A DNA stretch of 16,117 nt from Chitinophagaceae bacterium (GCA_947483345.1 CANKNL010000036.1:1-16117), one strand, 5' to 3'. Positions 5,768-12,272 are shown, numbered from the stretch's first letter. Notes: a model not told the origin generated them from the letters alone. Program-made: numbers and translations.

Positions 5768-6373
5768 ATGCAAGAGACTAATTCTACGAACCCAGAACAG
5801 AGTTTAAATTCATTAGAGTCTTTGAAAGCCTCCCCCTTCGGGGGTTCTCTGCAAGAGAACGAACGAAGTTCATTGGAGGGGGCCATAATCAGAAGAGCAG
5901 TTAAGGAAGATTGCAAAAGAATGATGGAACTCATTGAGGAATTAGCGGTGTACGAAAAAGAGCCGGATGCCGTAACGGTAAGCCTTGATCATTTTATTGA
6001 AAGCGGATTTGGAGAAAACCCGGTGTGGCAGGCATTTGTAGCTACCTCACCCCTTCCCTCTCCAAAAGGAGAGGGTGATGCGGAGAACGAAGCGAAGTGT
6101 GAGGTTGTAGGCTTTGCTCTTTGCTATATCCGTTACAGCACCTGGAAAGGTCAGCGACTTTACCTGGAAGACCTGTTGGTAACAGAAAAAATGCGGGGCA
6201 AAGGAATTGGCAAACTGCTTTTTGATACTTTGATTGAAGAATGCAAAACAAAAAAATACAGCGGCATGGCCTGGCAGGTACTGGATTGGAATGAACCGGC
6301 TTTGAATTTTTATAAAAAATATGCCGGCGTTAGTATTGATAGCAGCTGGTTGAACTGTAGCCTCAATTTTTGA
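5768..6373 (+). CDS. GNAT-family N-acetyltransferase carrying two repeat-derived segments
   Basis: This is a 201-residue acetyl-CoA-dependent acetyltransferase of the GNAT fold. The core resembles the diamine (spermidine/spermine-type) group: IIRRAVKEDCKRMMELIEELAVYEKEP (40-66), VVGFALCYIRYSTWKGQRLYLEDLLVTE (113-140), the acetyl-CoA loop RGKGIG (143-148), and WQVLDWNEPALNFYKKY (169-185). The substrate is not certain. Two parts do not belong to the family. Residues 1-39 precede the normal first strand (IIRRA) and are encoded largely by a G/C hairpin repeat. Residues about 92-111 (TSPLPSPKGEG, then DAENEAK) sit in a turn and are encoded by the same palindrome found in thyA. No in-frame ATG lies nearer the core, so the 5768 ATG is probably used unless a non-ATG start is. 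It follows the trans-sulfuration gene by 57 bp. Confidence 0.88.
   Translation: MQETNSTNPEQSLNSLESLKASPFGGSLQENERSSLEGAIIRRAVKEDCKRMMELIEELAVYEKEPDAVTVSLDHFIESGFGENPVWQAFVATSPLPSPKGEGDAENEAKCEVVGFALCYIRYSTWKGQRLYLEDLLVTEKMRGKGIGKLLFDTLIEECKTKKYSGMAWQVLDWNEPALNFYKKYAGVSIDSSWLNCSLNF
5819..5882. repeat. Double G/C hairpin repeat encoding the GNAT N-terminal extension
   Basis: TCTTTGAAAG is followed by CCCC-C(TTCG)-GGGG (5833-5844; UUCG-type tetraloop), then by a 7-bp stem GTTCTCT (5844-5850) / AGAGAAC (5854-5860), and a tail GAACGAAGTTCATTGGAGGGGG. The tail GAGAACGAACGAAGT resembles GAGAACGAAGCGAAGT after the palindrome at 6056-6075, linking the two elements. Confidence 0.7.
6046..6107. repeat. 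Palindromic repeat inserted in frame inside the GNAT gene
   Basis: An 8-bp perfect stem CCCTCTCC (6056-6063) / GGAGAGGG (6068-6075) with an AAAA loop is preceded by ACCTCACCCCTT and followed by a tail GATGCGGAGAACGAAGCGAA. It is the reverse complement of the thyA and mnmA copies on the plus strand. Because thyA is on the minus strand, the thyA and GNAT copies have the same orientation relative to their gene, both entering as ACC-TCA-CCC (Thr-Ser-Pro). Confidence 0.85.
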
Positions 6374-6409
6374 TACCCCTGCTAAATATTTAATAAGATT
6401 CAACCAATT

Positions 6410-6420
6410 TAATTTTGCAG
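6410..6420 (+). promoter_or_regulatory. Likely promoter, -7 box TAATTTTG with GCAG extension
   Basis: TAATTTTGCAG matches TAnnTTTG and is identical to the box at 12273-12283. It lies about 12 nt before the lipoprotein ATG at 6433, which would give a leader of only a few nucleotides. Confidence 0.55.
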
Positions 6421-6432
6421 TAAATTTCAGCA

Positions 6433-6939
6433 ATGAAAAATTATTTATTTCTCTTTTCTTTTTGTTTATCTGCTATTTACATGAATTCATGTAATAAAAA
6501 CAATACCCTATTGCCGCCGGCAACTTTATCAACAGATGAGTTTATCAAATACAATATTAATGGTACCAATTACAGTTTTGTAACACCAGCCGACACTGTA
6601 TTTTCAGCCAACGTACTAAATAATCCGCAACCACCGCCTACAACGTTGGTTTATGCTAACAGAATTCCAAACTCAACCGTTGATTATGCCAATATACAGT
6701 TTGAAAGAACCGGTGTCATACCGGGCAGTACGCCCCTGCTTTCATTCTTTGCTTCGCAACAAACCGGATTTTACCCAATTGTTACAACATCGGCCAGCCC
6801 TATACGGATCACAATAACCGAATATGGTCATCTAGGCGAATATATTGCCGGCCATTTTTCGGGTTTAATGATTGGTCCTTTACCAAACAACAACCAGTAC
6901 AATATAAACGTCAGTTTCAGAGTTAAAAGAAAAATTTAG
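6433..6939 (+). CDS. Small uncharacterised lipoprotein
   Basis: The 168-residue product starts MKNYLFLFSFCLSAIYMNSCNK: a basic residue, a hydrophobic stretch and a lipobox ending at Cys20. It is predicted to be exported and lipid-anchored. The mature part is rich in Asn, Thr and Pro and begins with an unstructured-looking linker (NKNNTLLPPATLSTDE). The rest alternates polar and hydrophobic residues as in beta-sandwich proteins and ends with a basic tail (RVKRKI). I recognise no family and no catalytic residues. It has its own promoter box and stands alone between the GNAT gene and the isocitrate dehydrogenase pair. Confidence 0.8.
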   Translation: MKNYLFLFSFCLSAIYMNSCNKNNTLLPPATLSTDEFIKYNINGTNYSFVTPADTVFSANVLNNPQPPPTTLVYANRIPNSTVDYANIQFERTGVIPGSTPLLSFFASQQTGFYPIVTTSASPIRITITEYGHLGEYIAGHFSGLMIGPLPNNNQYNINVSFRVKRKI

Positions 6940-6994
6940 CCAGGAATTTGAATTCAATTCTTTTTAATTCCTTTTAAACTACGCCCTGTTTTCG

Positions 6995-7002
6995 TAAATT
7001 CG
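6995..7002 (+). promoter_or_regulatory. Possible icd promoter, -7 box TAAATTCG
   Basis: TAAATTCG matches TAnnTTTG at seven of eight positions and is the best candidate in the 200-bp spacer before icd. Transcription from here would give a leader of about 130 nt containing a long hairpin (7044-7080) and a short ORF (7097-7138). Confidence 0.35.
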
Positions 7003-7043
7003 CGGCTCATAAAGCCCAATAGGGATTTACTGTACAAGAGTGA

Positions 7044-7080
7044 TTAATTTTTACTCTTTTACTAAAAGAATAAAAATTAA
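7044..7080. repeat. Long AT-rich hairpin in the icd leader
   Basis: TTAATTTTTA-C-TCTTTT (7044-7060) pairs with AAAAGA-A-TAAAAATTAA (7064-7080) around an ACT loop: 16 bp with a single C/A mismatch. It could be a regulatory or stabilising hairpin in the icd leader. Confidence 0.65.
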
Positions 7081-7096
7081 CAAACAGCCGTTGCCA

Positions 7097-7138
7097 ATGA
7101 TGCTTAAAAGCCTTACTGAGGCCTGGCTAAAAAAATAA
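7097..7138 (+). CDS. Possible 13-residue leader ORF ahead of icd
   Basis: ATG at 7097 opens a short frame MMLKSLTEAWLKK ending with TAA at 7136-7138, just two nt before the icd ATG (7141). Such tight spacing would allow translational coupling. A frame this short can arise by chance and there is no ribosome-binding sequence in front of it, so this is only a candidate. Confidence 0.25.
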   Translation: MMLKSLTEAWLKK

Positions 7139-7140
7139 AT

Positions 7141-8409
7141 ATGATGGGTGAAAAAATAACAATGGGTGCAGATGGGAAACTTCAAGTTCCCAACCACCCC
7201 AGCATTCCTTTTATTGAAGGCGATGGTATTGGCCCCGATATTTGGCGGGCAGCGGTAAGGGTAGTAGATGCGGCAGTAGAAAAAGCCTATAGCGGCGGAA
7301 AAAAAATTGAGTGGTTAAAAGTATTGGCCGGACAGGAAGCCTATGACAAAACCGGCGAGTGGATGCCCGAAGCAACCATGACAGCTTTTAAAGCCTATTT
7401 GATTTCAATTAAGGGCCCATTAACAACACCTGTTGGTGGTGGTATACGATCTTTAAATGTAGCATTAAGGCAGGAACTTGATTTGTATGTTTGTCTGCGC
7501 CCGATAAAATATTTCGAAGGCGTACCCTCTCCCATGTGGCATCCCGAAAATGTTAATATGACCATCTTCAGAGAAAATACCGAAGATATTTATGCTGGTA
7601 TAGAATTTATGACTGGTACAGCAGAAGCCACAAAATTATTGAATTTTTTAGTTGACGAATTAGGTGTGAAGGCATTCCGTTTTCCGGAAACAACATCGCT
7701 GGGCGTTAAACCGGTGAGCAAAGAAGGTAGTGAAAGACTGATACGCTCAGCCATTGAATATGCCATTGAGCATCACCTGCCAAGTGTAACAATTGTGCAT
7801 AAAGGGAATATCATGAAGTTTACCGAAGGTGCATTTAAAAACTGGGGATACGAGTTAGCTGAAAGGGAATTTGGGGACAAAGTATACACCTGGAACCAAT
7901 GGGAAAGAACCAAAATAGCGAGCGGCGAAGTGGTTGCCAATGAAGAAATGAAAGTGGCCGCTATTGGCCGCAGGATCATTATAAAAGATGCCATTGCAGA
8001 TAATTTTTTACAGCAAGCCCTGCTGGCCCCACAGGATTATTCGGTAATAGCTACCTTGAATTTAAATGGAGATTATATCAGCGATGCGCTGGCTGCACAG
8101 GTTGGTGGCATTGGTATTGCGCCTGGTGCCAATATTAATTACTTAACCGGTCATGCTGTATTTGAAGCCACACATGGTACAGCACCACGTTTTGCAAATA
8201 CAGACAGTATGAATCCTTCATCCATTTTATTAAGTGCTGTGATGATGCTGGAATATATGGGTTGGAGAGATGCAGCAGAATTAATTACACATGCCGTTGG
8301 TAAAACGATCCGCAGCAAAAAAGTGACAATTGATTTTCATAATTTAATGGAACATGCAACACTGCTGAAGACGAGTGAGTTTGGGGATGAGATTATTAGG
8401 AACCTTTGA
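7141..8409 (+). CDS. icd: Isocitrate dehydrogenase, bacterial homodimeric (E. coli Icd) type
   Basis: It oxidatively decarboxylates isocitrate to 2-oxoglutarate in the TCA cycle. The 422 residues align along their length with E. coli Icd. Substrate residues are intact: GGGIRSLNVALRQ (99-111) with Ser104, the position phosphorylated in E. coli, plus Arg110, Arg120, Arg144, Lys221, Asp311 and Asp315. FRENTEDIYAGIEF (143-156) and GDYISDALAAQVGG (310-323) are also clear. The coenzyme pocket is unusual: HGTAPRFA and TIDFHNLM give Arg350, Phe351, Ile398 and Asn402 where the NADP enzyme of E. coli has Lys344, Tyr345, Tyr391 and Arg395 and NAD enzymes typically have Asp and Ile at the first two. Coenzyme preference is therefore open. 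ATG 7141 or 7144 could be the start. A second, unrelated-subfamily enzyme follows after 70 bp. Confidence 0.95.
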   Translation: MMGEKITMGADGKLQVPNHPSIPFIEGDGIGPDIWRAAVRVVDAAVEKAYSGGKKIEWLKVLAGQEAYDKTGEWMPEATMTAFKAYLISIKGPLTTPVGGGIRSLNVALRQELDLYVCLRPIKYFEGVPSPMWHPENVNMTIFRENTEDIYAGIEFMTGTAEATKLLNFLVDELGVKAFRFPETTSLGVKPVSKEGSERLIRSAIEYAIEHHLPSVTIVHKGNIMKFTEGAFKNWGYELAEREFGDKVYTWNQWERTKIASGEVVANEEMKVAAIGRRIIIKDAIADNFLQQALLAPQDYSVIATLNLNGDYISDALAAQVGGIGIAPGANINYLTGHAVFEATHGTAPRFANTDSMNPSSILLSAVMMLEYMGWRDAAELITHAVGKTIRSKKVTIDFHNLMEHATLLKTSEFGDEIIRNL

Positions 8410-8413
8410 TTGG

Positions 8414-8434
8414 GGATCCGGTATCCAGTATCCG
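8414..8434. repeat. Tandem heptamer tract, GGATCCG-GTATCCA-GTATCCG
   Basis: Three near-identical 7-bp units occupy the short spacer between the two isocitrate dehydrogenase genes and end 10 nt before the -7 box of the second. It is shorter and less perfect than the other heptamer tracts in the window. Confidence 0.55.
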
Positions 8435-8444
8435 TTTCATAACG

Positions 8445-8455
8445 TACATTTGCAG
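8445..8455 (+). promoter_or_regulatory. Likely promoter, -7 box TACATTTG with CAG extension
   Basis: TACATTTGCAG matches TAnnTTTG and carries the TTTGCAG extension shared with other boxes here. It lies 27 nt before the ATG at 8480, so the second isocitrate dehydrogenase probably has its own promoter in addition to any read-through from icd. Confidence 0.6.
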
Positions 8456-8479
8456 AAAATTTAAAAATCCTATCGCATT

Positions 8480-9712
8480 ATGAGCAAAATAAAAGTAGCA
8501 AACCCCGTAGTAGAACTGGACGGTGATGAAATGACCCGTATCATCTGGAAATTTATTAAAGATAAACTGATACTTCCTTACCTGGAAGTTCCCATTCAAT
8601 ATTATGACCTAGGCATGGAATACCGTGATGAAACCAACGACCAGGTTACCATTGATGCGGCCAATGCCATTAAAGCCTGTGGCGTGGGTATCAAATGTGC
8701 TACCATTACACCTGATGAAGACCGTGTGAAAGAATTTAAGTTGAAACAAATGTGGAAATCGCCAAACGGAACCATCCGTAACATTTTAGATGGCACTGTT
8801 TTTCGTGAACCCATTGTCATGCAAAATGTTCCCAGATTGGTGACCAATTGGACAGCACCCATCATTGTTGGCCGTCATGCTTTTGGCGATCAGTACAGGG
8901 CTACCGATACGGTGATAAAAGGTAAGGGAAAATTAACCATGACCTTTACACCAGAAGACGGTGGAGCAGCACAGGTTTTTGAAGTTTACAATTACAAAGG
9001 TGATGGTGTGGCCATGGCGATGTACAATACCGATGAAAGTATTTATGGTTTTGCAAGAAGCTGTTTCAATATGGCGTTGAGTAAAAAATGGCCCTTGTAC
9101 CTGTCTACAAAAAACACCATTCTTAAAAAATACGACGGTCGTTTTAAAGACATTTTTGAAGACGTGTACCAGAATGAATTTAAAGCAGCCTATACTGAAG
9201 CGGGCATTACCTACGAGCACCGCCTGATTGACGACATGGTTGCCAGTGCCTTAAAATGGAACGGTAATTTTGTATGGGCCTGTAAAAATTATGATGGTGA
9301 TGTACAAAGTGATACCGTTGCACAGGGTTTTGGTTCTTTAGGTTTAATGACTTCTGTTTTGGTAACACCTGATGGCAGCACCATGGAAGCCGAAGCGGCA
9401 CATGGCACCGTAACACGCCACTACCGTGAGCACCAGGCAGGCAGACCAACATCTACCAATCCTATTGCATCTATTTTTGCATGGACAAGGGGATTAGCCT
9501 TCCGTGGAAAATTAGATAACAACCAGCCATTGATCGATTTTTGTAACGCCTTGGAAACCGTGTGTATTGAAACCGTTGAAAGCGGTAATATGACAAAAGA
9601 CTTAGCCGTTTGTATTCATGGAAACAAAGTAAACCATGGCGAACATTATTTATACACCGAAGAATTTTTAGATGCCATTGATGAAAATTTAAAGAAGAAA
9701 ATGGGAATGTAA
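8480..9712 (+). CDS. NADP-dependent isocitrate dehydrogenase, eukaryotic-like subfamily
   Basis: The 410-residue protein catalyses the same reaction as the upstream enzyme but belongs to the subfamily that includes human IDH1/IDH2. Seen directly: NPVVELDGDEMTR (8-20); SPNGTIRNILDGTVFREP (94-111) for isocitrate; GRHAFGDQYRATD (131-143), in which Arg132 matches the human IDH1 residue of the same number and Tyr139 is conserved; Lys211; DDMVASALKW (251-260); Asp274 and Asp278 as metal ligands; and AAHGTVTRHYREHQ (306-319), with Arg313 and His314 contacting the NADP phosphate. All key residues are present, so this is a confident NADP enzyme. It probably supplies NADPH alongside 2-oxoglutarate. It has its own promoter box and is followed by a strong terminator. 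Confidence 0.97.
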   Translation: MSKIKVANPVVELDGDEMTRIIWKFIKDKLILPYLEVPIQYYDLGMEYRDETNDQVTIDAANAIKACGVGIKCATITPDEDRVKEFKLKQMWKSPNGTIRNILDGTVFREPIVMQNVPRLVTNWTAPIIVGRHAFGDQYRATDTVIKGKGKLTMTFTPEDGGAAQVFEVYNYKGDGVAMAMYNTDESIYGFARSCFNMALSKKWPLYLSTKNTILKKYDGRFKDIFEDVYQNEFKAAYTEAGITYEHRLIDDMVASALKWNGNFVWACKNYDGDVQSDTVAQGFGSLGLMTSVLVTPDGSTMEAEAAHGTVTRHYREHQAGRPTSTNPIASIFAWTRGLAFRGKLDNNQPLIDFCNALETVCIETVESGNMTKDLAVCIHGNKVNHGEHYLYTEEFLDAIDENLKKKMGM

Positions 9713-9733
9713 GCAAACAAAATATCAAACTAG

Positions 9734-9762
9734 TGGGCGACATTTTTTGTTGCCCATTTTTT
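9734..9762 (+). terminator. Intrinsic terminator after the second isocitrate dehydrogenase
   Basis: TGGGCGACA (9734-9742) pairs with TGTTGCCCA (9748-9756), nine pairs with one G-U, around a T5 loop and followed by six T (9757-9762). It begins 22 nt after the stop codon. This is the clearest rho-independent terminator in the window, and it separates the TCA pair from the next gene. Confidence 0.88.
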
Positions 9763-9780
9763 ATACCTTTCCTTTTTATT

Positions 9781-9993
9781 ATGACTCCTACAACATCAAA
9801 CGACCCGCTGCACGGAAAAACACTAGAGATGATAGTAACACACCTGGTAGAGATGTATGGCTGGGAAGAACTGGCAAAACTCATTCCTATCAATTGCTTT
9901 AAAAGCAATCCAAGTTTAAATTCCAGCCTTAAATTTTTACGTAAAACGCCCTGGGCACGTAAAAAAGTGGAGGACTTATACATCAATGGATAG
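9781..9993 (+). CDS. VF530-family small protein (DUF2132)
   Basis: From the ATG at 9781 the product has 70 residues: MTPTTSNDPLHGKTLEMIVTHLVEMYGWEELAKLIPINCF, then KSNPSLNSSLKFLRKTPWARKKVEDLY. I recognise the DPLHGKTLE, YGWEEL and INCFKSNPS...SLKFLRKTPWAR pattern of the VF530/DUF2132 family, a small helical DNA-binding-like fold of unknown role. The family is normally about 70-75 residues long, which fits. An upstream in-frame ATG at 9733 would add 16 hydrophobic residues encoded by the terminator stem, so I reject it. It lies 42 bp before the NYN-domain gene on the same strand and may be co-transcribed with it. No strong promoter box is evident; TACCTTTC at 9764-9771 is one mismatch from consensus. 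Confidence 0.88.
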   Translation: MTPTTSNDPLHGKTLEMIVTHLVEMYGWEELAKLIPINCFKSNPSLNSSLKFLRKTPWARKKVEDLYING

Positions 9994-10035
9994 ATCAGTA
10001 TAAAAAGTTTTACCTTGTAGTCAACCTTAACTATT

Positions 10036-10791
10036 ATGGACATACAAAAAGATATCCGCCTGGCAGTTTTAATAGATGCCGATAATGTGCCTTACAGTAA
10101 TGTAAAGGGCGTAATGGAAGAAATAACCAAATACGGCACGCCTACTTTTAAACGGATATATGGCGACTGGACCAAACCGACTGTTAGCGGATGGAAGAAT
10201 GTGTTGCTGGAAAATGCCATTACACCCATTCAGCAATACAGCTATACCAGCGGTAAAAACTCGAGCGACAGTGCCTTAATCATTGATGCCATGGATATTT
10301 TATATTCGGGTAAAGTAGATGGTTTCTGCATCATTAGCAGTGATAGTGATTTTACACGCCTGGCAACCAGGCTAAGAGAAGCCGGCATGAAAGTTTTTGG
10401 TATCGGGCAAAAGAAAACACCCAACCCATTCATTGTTGCCTGCGATAAATTTATTTACATGGAAATTATTCCGTTGTTTGAAGCGGAAGAATCAACGGCT
10501 TTAAAAACAAAAGCCAGCAAACCATTACCCAAGGCCTCATTTGATAAACTCAATAAAGAAACATTAAAACTAATTGCCCATACCATAAATGACCTCGCGG
10601 ATGAAAATGGCTGGGCATTTTTAGGCGATGTAGGAAACCTGATCTTAAAAAAGCAACCCAATTTTGATCCCCGGAATTATGGTTTTCAAAAATTAACACC
10701 GCTAATAAAATCGGCACCGCAATTTGAAATTGATAAAAGGGAGACGGATAAGGCGGGGATAAAATTGGTGTATATCAGGAATAAAGAATAG
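10036..10791 (+). CDS. NYN-domain (PIN-like) putative ribonuclease with C-terminal OST-HTH/LOTUS domain
   Basis: The 251-residue protein has two parts. Residues about 8-145 form an NYN domain of the LabA/PIN-like nuclease superfamily: LAVLIDADNVPY (9-20) with Asp14 and Asp16, then KNSSDSALIIDAMDILY (74-90) with Asp78 and Asp84, then GFCIISSDSDFTRLATRLREAGMKVFGIG (96-124) with Asp103 and Asp105. These acidic residues are the metal-binding set expected of an RNase. After a Lys/Ala/Pro linker (about 150-170), residues 172-250 resemble an OST-HTH/LOTUS domain (WAFLGDVGNLILKKQPNFDPRNYGFQKLTPLI), a fold that binds RNA. A role in RNA turnover or silencing is an inference from the families; the natural target is unknown. 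It follows the VF530 gene by 42 bp and is convergent with the rRNA methyltransferase gene. Confidence 0.92.
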   Translation: MDIQKDIRLAVLIDADNVPYSNVKGVMEEITKYGTPTFKRIYGDWTKPTVSGWKNVLLENAITPIQQYSYTSGKNSSDSALIIDAMDILYSGKVDGFCIISSDSDFTRLATRLREAGMKVFGIGQKKTPNPFIVACDKFIYMEIIPLFEAEESTALKTKASKPLPKASFDKLNKETLKLIAHTINDLADENGWAFLGDVGNLILKKQPNFDPRNYGFQKLTPLIKSAPQFEIDKRETDKAGIKLVYIRNKE

Positions 10792-10830
10792 CATAAACCC
10801 ATTTATATTAATTAAGACCAAAGGCTTCGT

Positions 10831-10978
10831 GTACCGTAGGTACAATAGATTGGTAAAATAAAACCCCCGAAATACTATGGCGTGCCGTAGGTACGCAACA
10901 AAAATATATCTATCGTGCCTGACGGCACTTACTAAACATGACGTCATTTTTTCTGCCAATCTATTGCTCCTGACGGCG
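10831..10978. repeat. Nested four-hairpin palindromic element in a convergent spacer
   Basis: Four short hairpins are nested symmetrically. Outer pair: GTACCGTAGGTAC then AATAGATTGG (10831-10853), against CCAATCTATTG then CTCCTGACGGCG (10956-10978), nearly reverse complementary over 20 bp. Inner pair: GTGCCGTAGGTACG (10882-10895) against CGTGCCTGACGGCAC (10914-10928). Each unit is itself a small hairpin (for example GTACC-GTA-GGTAC). It fills most of the 208-bp gap between two convergent genes. I see no coding sequence there. It may end transcription from both sides or be a short mobile-type repeat. Confidence 0.75.
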
Positions 10979-10999
10979 CTGACCAGCATGAAAGCGAAT

Positions 11000-12169
11000 T
11001 TATTTATCCACTCTCTTCGTTCCGCTATACAATTCATACTCCAACAACCTGCAATCAATCTTGCTTGTATAAAACTCAATTCTTCTTTTTGGTTTTAATC
11101 CGATCTTCTTGGCAAGTTCTAAATTACCGGTAAAAATATAACCAAGGTAGCCCTTGCATTTCTTCTTTAAAAAATCGCCAATACGGCTATAAGTAATTTC
11201 CAGTTCAGCTTCCACACCCAGTCGGTCGCCATACTCCGGGTTAAAAAAAATAACACCATTTTCATCTTCCGGTATTGCTGTTTCTTCAAAATCACAAACC
11301 CCAAATTCAATCAACTCTTCCACGCCCGCAATACCAGCATTTATTCTGGAAATGTTTATGGCATCTTCACTGATATCTGTTGCAATCACTTTCAGCCCCG
11401 GCACATCAATCACCTGAGCTTCCAGTTTTTTAAATTCGGCATTATACCATTGTTCATCATAAGCTGCCAAATGCATGAAGGCATAATTAAACCGCAATAA
11501 ACCCGGCTTGCGGTTAGTAGCCAATAAAACGGCCTCAATGGCTACTGTAGCAGAACCACACATTGGATTGATAAATGCAGACAGGCGATCCCAATTTGTT
11601 GCCAGTAAAGTCGCTGCAGCCAAGGATTCCAGCATAGGTGCTTTGCCCGGAATTTTGCGATAACCATGCTTGGATAAGGTTTCGCCCGACGTATCAATAA
11701 AGATTTCCGCCAGTGATTCTTTCCAGTATAAATGAATAACGGTTTTATCCAGTTCGGGTCCCGAGTTGGGGCGCTCACCAGTTTTATTACGGAACCGGTC
11801 AACAATGGCATCCTTCACTTTTACATTCGCAAACAAAGAATTATTAATAGTTGGATTGTCAACGTTGCTGCTGATAGAAAAATAGCCATCCACATGTAAT
11901 ATGTCTTCCCAGGGAAAATCAATCAGCGTTTTATAAAGATCATCTGCATTGTTGGCCTCAAATTCTTTTAATGAAAATAATACCTGGCTGGCACAACGTA
12001 AATTCAAATTCAAACGAATACAATCTGTTAATGTGCCTTTTAACTCTACACCTGTTTTAAAAACCCGTTCGGGCTTAAAGCCCAAAGCGGCTACTTCCAT
12101 TTGTAAATAAGGTGAGAGGCGGTTGCTGCAGGTAATGATGATGCGGCTACTGGTTGTAAAGAGTTGCAT
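11000..12169 (-). CDS. THUMP-domain class I rRNA (guanine-N2) methyltransferase, RlmL N-half type
   Basis: The 389-residue protein corresponds to the THUMP plus methyltransferase half of RlmL, which makes m2G2445 in E. coli 23S rRNA. Residues about 45-160 form the THUMP region (SLFANVKVKDAIVDRFRNKTGERP at 111-134 and HLYWKESLAEIFIDTSGETLSKHGYRK at 146-172). The SAM domain follows: NPMCGSATVAIEA (201-213), VIATDISEDAINISRINA (261-278), the catalytic NPEYGDRLG (310-318), then YIFTGN (344-349). Two motif positions vary: CGSAT where the usual form is CGSGT, and NPEYG where the usual form is NPPYG. It lacks the second methyltransferase domain of the fused E. coli enzyme, as is common outside gamma-proteobacteria. 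The ATG at 12169 is only 4 nt from a TACTTTTG box. It is divergent from the aminotransferase gene. Confidence 0.9.
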   Translation of the reverse strand: MQLFTTSSRIIITCSNRLSPYLQMEVAALGFKPERVFKTGVELKGTLTDCIRLNLNLRCASQVLFSLKEFEANNADDLYKTLIDFPWEDILHVDGYFSISSNVDNPTINNSLFANVKVKDAIVDRFRNKTGERPNSGPELDKTVIHLYWKESLAEIFIDTSGETLSKHGYRKIPGKAPMLESLAAATLLATNWDRLSAFINPMCGSATVAIEAVLLATNRKPGLLRFNYAFMHLAAYDEQWYNAEFKKLEAQVIDVPGLKVIATDISEDAINISRINAGIAGVEELIEFGVCDFEETAIPEDENGVIFFNPEYGDRLGVEAELEITYSRIGDFLKKKCKGYLGYIFTGNLELAKKIGLKPKRRIEFYTSKIDCRLLEYELYSGTKRVDK

Positions 12170-12173
12170 GTGG

Positions 12174-12181
12174 CAAAAGTA
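12174..12181 (-). promoter_or_regulatory. -7 box TACTTTTG four nt ahead of the rRNA methyltransferase ATG
   Basis: The minus strand reads TACTTTTG-CCAC-ATG. The box fully matches TAnnTTTG. At this distance transcription would begin on or next to the ATG, giving a leaderless mRNA. Confidence 0.55.
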
Positions 12182-12272
12182 GCTTATACAGTCTATAATG
12201 GTTGAATATTGTTTAGTGTTAAGCCAGGAATAATTTTAAACTACCCGTCAACCATTTTCAACTACATTCAAC

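Noticed and set aside
9733..9780. A longer start for the VF530 protein
   Set aside because: The extra residues are encoded by the intrinsic terminator stem and T run of the preceding gene; the family begins close to the 9781 ATG.
10702..11098. Overlapping open frames of 73-125 codons on both strands in the spacer between the NYN and methyltransferase genes
   Set aside because: They run through the nested palindrome and into the ends of real genes in other frames; no protein-like features.
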